Assembly: GCA_963555705.1 (NCBI GenBank)
Contig: OY743174.1
Span: 54,210,234 to 54,274,233, forward strand
Direction: 5' to 3'
Length of the DNA stretch: 64,000 bases
From: Ligustrum vulgare
Lineage: Eukaryota > Streptophyta > Magnoliopsida > Lamiales > Oleaceae
The position numbers were made by a program, and so were the translations under genes. The stretch's first letter is position 1; each line of letters opens with the position of its first letter. This document shows positions 59,640 through 64,000 of the stretch, in pieces. The notes below the pieces were generated by a model. It saw only the letters and a program-made list of their open reading frames with translations, was not told the DNA's origin and did not search any database.

Positions 59640-62148
59640 TGCGGCAGAAACATTGGGATCATGTGATGGTGTACCCCTTAACTTGTATTCCAATTTAGCC
59701 CATAAGCTCCTCCAAATTGTTGCATTTGAGCACCCTGGCATAAAGCATAAAATGTCGGTAAATTAATTACTAATGATGATAGTTAGAAGCTAATAAAAAA
59801 AAAAAAAAAATTAGCCTCGATATACCATTAGTTGTTGTGTGTAAGATAAGGGGTTGATAACTTGCAAATTGGTCTCATGCGAATGTTGCTCGATGGTAGG
59901 AGTATTTGTTGCAGTATTATGGATTGGAGTCTTTCCCTTGTCTGACTGTGAAGGTCCCTACAAACACAAGAAGAATATATGAACAACCTAGAATGCCAAG
60001 TCAAATTGAAATAAATAGTCATTGTGGTAAATAAAATGAACATGTACCTTAGATCTTTTCCTCGTTGTCTCCAATGGGCCCTTCTTACGCAACTTCCTAG
60101 GAGCCCCCTTTGACTTTGTGCAATTTGGATCCAAGATACGAACACTATCTTCAGAGAGGGCTTTGCTACCATGACTACTTTTTGTCATTCCAAGATTTAA
60201 ATATTTTGCTTGATTTTCAATTCATTCCATTAACTTCTTTGTTCGAGCTTCATCCTCACATAAGACATTTGCCATTTTCTCAAAAGACCTACACAACTTA
60301 TCATACCGTACCTGAGCGGGAGTACTTATCCACCCATCATAATTGATTTTTAGCCTTGTGTATGATCTTATCACATCTCTTCTCCATCTCCTGAGTACAT
60401 ACCGCTCGGGAAGTAAATTAACATCAGTTCTAATCAACAGCAAAATACAATATCTACACACGATACCTCGAAACTCGAACAAGTGACAACTGCAAACGAT
60501 ATTACATTCCTCTCTCTCAAATGTAACTTTGAAATCTTTTTTCCTAGGAACTCCATGTGCAATAATGACTTCTCGCACAACGTGTGTAGTTCCATCATAC
60601 TGATCTTCTGTTGAGATTACATCGCAGTAAACTTTTCCCTTTATCTCTTCCTGGAACTCCTTGAATTTGGCAATTGTATGCACTTGCTGGAATTGTTTCT
60701 CGAATCCAAACGCTGTAGCTCATGGAACCATCTGCGAGTACGACTTAAAATCTGCTTGGAACTCTTTTTCCACCTTAGATCTCAGTGCGCGATCATACTG
60801 TTCAACGAACTGCTTCAAGGAATTTTTCGAATGCACAAACCCGTCAAAAAATGCATTCATACTTTCACTCCTCTGCGTGGTAGACATTTCTGCCCAAAAA
60901 ATTGTTCTTAGATAACATGGAACCAAGCGCCCTCTCTCTCTGAACAACCCAGACAACCAATCATGATCGTGCAAATCATACATATCAAGCATTGATCCCC
61001 AACCCATTTCAAATTCTGGTGGAATTTGAGTTTCGTAGACCAACTCATGTATACTATGCATTATAGATCCTTTTTGAGTGTGATACCCAAATTTTTAGGA
61101 AAGTTTCTTCAGGATGTGCCACAAACACCACCTGTGCTTACTATTTGGAAACACAATTTCAATTGCGTTTTACATCGCCCTATCCTGATCAGTAATGATG
61201 GCAGGTGGGCATACGCCTTCCATACAGTCCATCCATGTCCTAAAAAGCCAAATGAAAGTATTCGTGGTCTCACTAGATATCAAACCACAACCTAACAATG
61301 TTGATTGTCCATGGTGGTTTACACCTACGAATGAGGCGAATGGCATGTCATACTTGTTCGTCAGGTAAGTGGTATCAAATGTCACAACATCCCCGAATTC
61401 GATGTATGCAAGCCTAGACCTTCTATCAGCCCAAAAAACATTTCTCAAACATCCTTCATCATCCAGATCCATGCTAAAGAAGAAACTAGGACAATTAGTT
61501 TGCATTTTCAAGAAATATGATTGTATTGCAGCTGCATCACCATCTCCAAGTCTTAAACGTCGAACTTTATCAATATAATTCCTACAGTCCTTCTCGATAT
61601 ATTGCAACTCCTCATAACCCCTCGCCTCGACAACAAATGAGTTGAAACTCTTGTGCATTGGAATTTCAGCTATGTCATTAACCTCAAGCTTTCGTTTAAT
61701 TTGATCATTCAATTGTCTATTACACCGATAAAGTCTCGATTTTATTGGACTAGTTCTGTGGTTATGGTCCATATGGAGCTTGGTGACATGCCAAATCCAT
61801 TCAAATCTAAGCAAATTGTCATCTTAGCCTTAGAACCTGTTTGAATTGTGGGATGAGGATTCAAAGAGTAACTTGTAGAACTAACCCTATTACCTTCTTG
61901 GCTACAAGCAAATGTAGCATTTGTTATAACACCTTCCGAGTTTTTTTGGAATTTCTTTTCCGTACTGTGAACCCAACTTTGAAAGCGTATTGCATGTAAA
62001 ATGCGAACGCCTCATCATATGATGAAAATTTCATCCCAACCTCCGGCGCTATCCCACTACACTCATCTATAATCTCTTCGTTCACTCCAACCAAATTATC
62101 CGGCGTCATCTCTTCTACTTCCAAACTACCATCAGTCGCAACTAACAT
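59640..62148 (-). pseudogene. FAR1/FRS-type MULE transposase, degenerate
   Basis: Cuts and moves the element; FAR1 and FHY3 transcription factors derive from this family. N-terminal FAR1 DNA-binding region from 62148 (GMKFSSYDEAFAFYMQYA). Transposase core 61170-61814 with VTFDTTYLTNKYDMPFASF (Asp), GVCPPAIITDQDRAM (Asp) and then HRWCLWHILKKL. SWIM finger at 60500 region (CSCHLFEFRGIVCRYC). C-terminal basic exon (60000-60180), then exons near 59890-59956 and from 59733 down (QQFGGAYG). Breaks: frameshift in an A-run near 61943, another near 61810, in-frame stops right after DRAM (61170) and near 61100. The finger's final His is Tyr. It cannot make a working protein. Confidence 0.88.
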
Positions 62149-63505
62149 ATTTACATCATAAATTGGAGATTCATTTCCTGATAAACATCCTCATGTTTTA
62201 GATGAAGAACTTACCCACGGAAGCTTGATGGAAGAAAAATGAAAAACTCATATTCAATGTGTAAGTAGATGAAAAACTTACCCACGAAGGACATTGCTGG
62301 TTTCCGATCGGTTGGTGCTCAAAATCTATTCAAGGAAAGCTCATGGAACTATGTAAATTGTCTGCAATAAATACCAATTCACAAACAAGATTCAACATAA
62401 ATTGGAATGAAGCTCAAAAATAAGGAGGGAATGCAATATCACATTTGTGGTGTGCATATCTCTTGAGTGAAAACTTGTGCAAATATCTCATTCATTCTAG
62501 TATAATACTCTCACACAAAAAAAAGAAGAAAAAATGCCTCAACTTCGCATAATGTACAAAACAACTCACAACGCAAGAATTGTTTTAAAAATCTCATCAA
62601 ACCTTTTTCTTGGCAGGAATTTTGCCATCTTTGGATGTAAGTCAGGTTGCGGATGAAATGGTTAAATTTATGAGTGAGGCGAAATTTTGAGTCAGATTAA
62701 CAACGTTCCCTTCATTGTCAAAAATGATAAGATTTAATCACATTGAGACGTTACCATTCTGATTTATTCTTGTATTTAAAAAGTATCTTGGTTCCTTCCC
62801 TATTTAGAATTCCCAAATTTTGCTACATGTCCAACAAATTTTAGCTTCTCAGAGTAACGTTATGCAGGATTCTGAACAAAGTACCAATATATCAACAACA
62901 ACCGCAAGTGTTTTGTAGTGTCATGGGGAGAAAAAAATTAACAACAATGCTGTTGAAGTTGCCTAGATTCTGAAGAAAAGGACAACTTCAAGTTTCCCAG
63001 CCCAAAAAATGCAATAATACCTCTGGTCGTGTGGGTCGCCACCTCTTCGTCGGCGGTCTAGATCTGTGAACCTCCGGTGATGTGGGTCGTCGCTGCAGTC
63101 TGAATCACAAGAGTTCGACAATCCTTTTTTTATTTGAAATTTTTAGACCTGAAATGAAAGAGGAAACAAAATGCTGATTCATGGGTCTCAATCTTGTAAG
63201 TCTAAATCTGTATAGGGAAGAAACTATACAAAAACAAGAAAATGTAGTCCTTCTCTCTGCTAATTTCTGATCTCTGAGAATCCCCGGTGATCTGACGAGA
63301 GTGCCAGCGGGGTGGGTTGACGGAGATGAAGTAATTAGCAGATGGTTGGCCGAGGGTTGGGTGGTGGCAGGCTCACCTTCGAGTTTTGGAAAGGCGACTG
63401 ATTCTTCAACATCGCATTTGGAAAGCATACTGATACTAATTACTTATTTTTTATGTTTTCAAAATATCGCGATATAATTCACTACAAAATCTCATGATAA
63501 TTTGG
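62149..63505. other. MULE 5' subterminal region
   Basis: Upstream of the transposase start on the minus strand, so its promoter and leader should be here. The minus-strand ORF 63105-63428 has no recognisable domain. Confidence 0.4.
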
Positions 63506-63562
63506 GAATTGTCAAATACATTGTTAACAAGAATTGTACACTGAGCATTATTGTTAAATTAT

Positions 63563-64000
63563 ATAATTATATCCGCATATTGAATGAAGTGCAAGTAATG
63601 TAATATCATCTCGTACTTTTTAAGGGAATTTTGCATAAATAACATTACAATACATAATGTATACAAAACTTGATACTTTTTCAAAAGGTACTTAAAAATC
63701 AATTAATTTTATGCTTGAAATGTCTAAGGCTCTGATTGTTAAAAATTTTTATGCGTGGTTAAAATGTAATTTGGGGAATTATATTTTAAAAAACATGTTT
63801 AAAAGCATATTTACCAAACAAAGGCTAATATACTCATTATTCCACTTTTTGAGAAACTTAATGATATTAAAGATGAAGCAATTAATACTTAATTAAATAT
63901 ACATCACATAATATAGGAAAACAATTGATAAATACCAATGTTTAGAAAATCGAAAATCGGTTCGAACCAAAAAAAGGTCCTGTTTTAAGCATTGACCGAA
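63563..64000. other. Intergenic flank with a dispersed repeat (63720-63828)
   Basis: Begins with the right 9-bp duplication context of the MULE. 63720-63828 ends taccaaacaaaggct and contains gcgtggttaaaatgtaa, a copy of the window-wide repeat family. No gene seen. Confidence 0.5.

Larger units (their letters stand above)
57286..63553 (-). mobile_element. Mutator-like element (FAR1 type), 6268 bp, complete ends
   Basis: Terminal inverted repeats of 48 bp are identical (57286-57333 and 63506-63553), starting CAATAATGCTCAGTG. The flanking 9-bp duplication TTAAATTAT is perfect (57277-57285, 63554-63562). A 9-bp duplication is the Mutator hallmark. It holds a FAR1-type transposase (minus strand) and a GRF zinc-finger gene (plus strand), both broken. 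The intact ends with dead genes suggest mobilisation by another copy's transposase. Confidence 0.95.

Overview
The window is nuclear DNA of a flowering plant, most likely a eudicot. It is strongly AT-rich. The single intact host gene has introns and encodes a cell-wall glycosidase of plant type. The rest is plant transposable elements: Ty3/gypsy retrotransposons of the Tat and Reina lineages, Helitrons with the plant 3' hairpin and CTAG end, a FAR1-type Mutator-like element (MULE) and MITE-like foldbacks. I saw no bacterial operons, CRISPR arrays, rRNA or convincing tRNA genes. The species cannot be named from the sequence.

Layout. 1-5.7 kb is a decayed gypsy gag-pol region (+ strand), interrupted by a 1.6 kb solo LTR with a perfect 5-bp target duplication (273-1883) and followed by a second such solo LTR (4115-5710). 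5.7-8.2 kb holds small repeats and the promoter region of the gene. 8261-11907 is a seven-exon beta-xylosidase gene, closest to BXL7; all splice phases agree and it gives 771 aa. 13.2-36.8 kb is a cluster of nonautonomous Helitrons, several abutting end to end. One of them (19288-32494) is split by a 12 kb Tat retrotransposon on the minus strand (19969-31919) that carries an intron-containing antisense ORF. 38.5-42.9 kb holds an LTR fragment and a Reina element lacking its 5' part (minus strand). 43.5-43.9 kb is a nearly perfect 135-bp inverted repeat. 44-55.4 kb is intergenic DNA with TIR elements, a relic LTR element with a GGTACC minisatellite, and a 21-bp minisatellite tract. 57286-63553 is a complete MULE with perfect 48-bp ends and a perfect 9-bp target duplication; its transposase gene and a second GRF zinc-finger gene are both broken.

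How the parts work together. BXL7 is the only gene I would expect to make a normal protein: a secreted GH3 enzyme trimming xylan or arabinoxylan in the wall. All mobile-element coding regions carry stops or frameshifts, so the elements look dead or dependent on relatives elsewhere.

Most unusual signal. Two different LTRs carry the palindrome TTACGGCCGTAA as pairs exactly 21 bp apart, with pairs repeating at 65 bp, while the DNA between them is unrelated. A third LTR fragment has an analogous layout with a different palindrome. This looks like spacing-constrained binding sites shared by unrelated LTRs.
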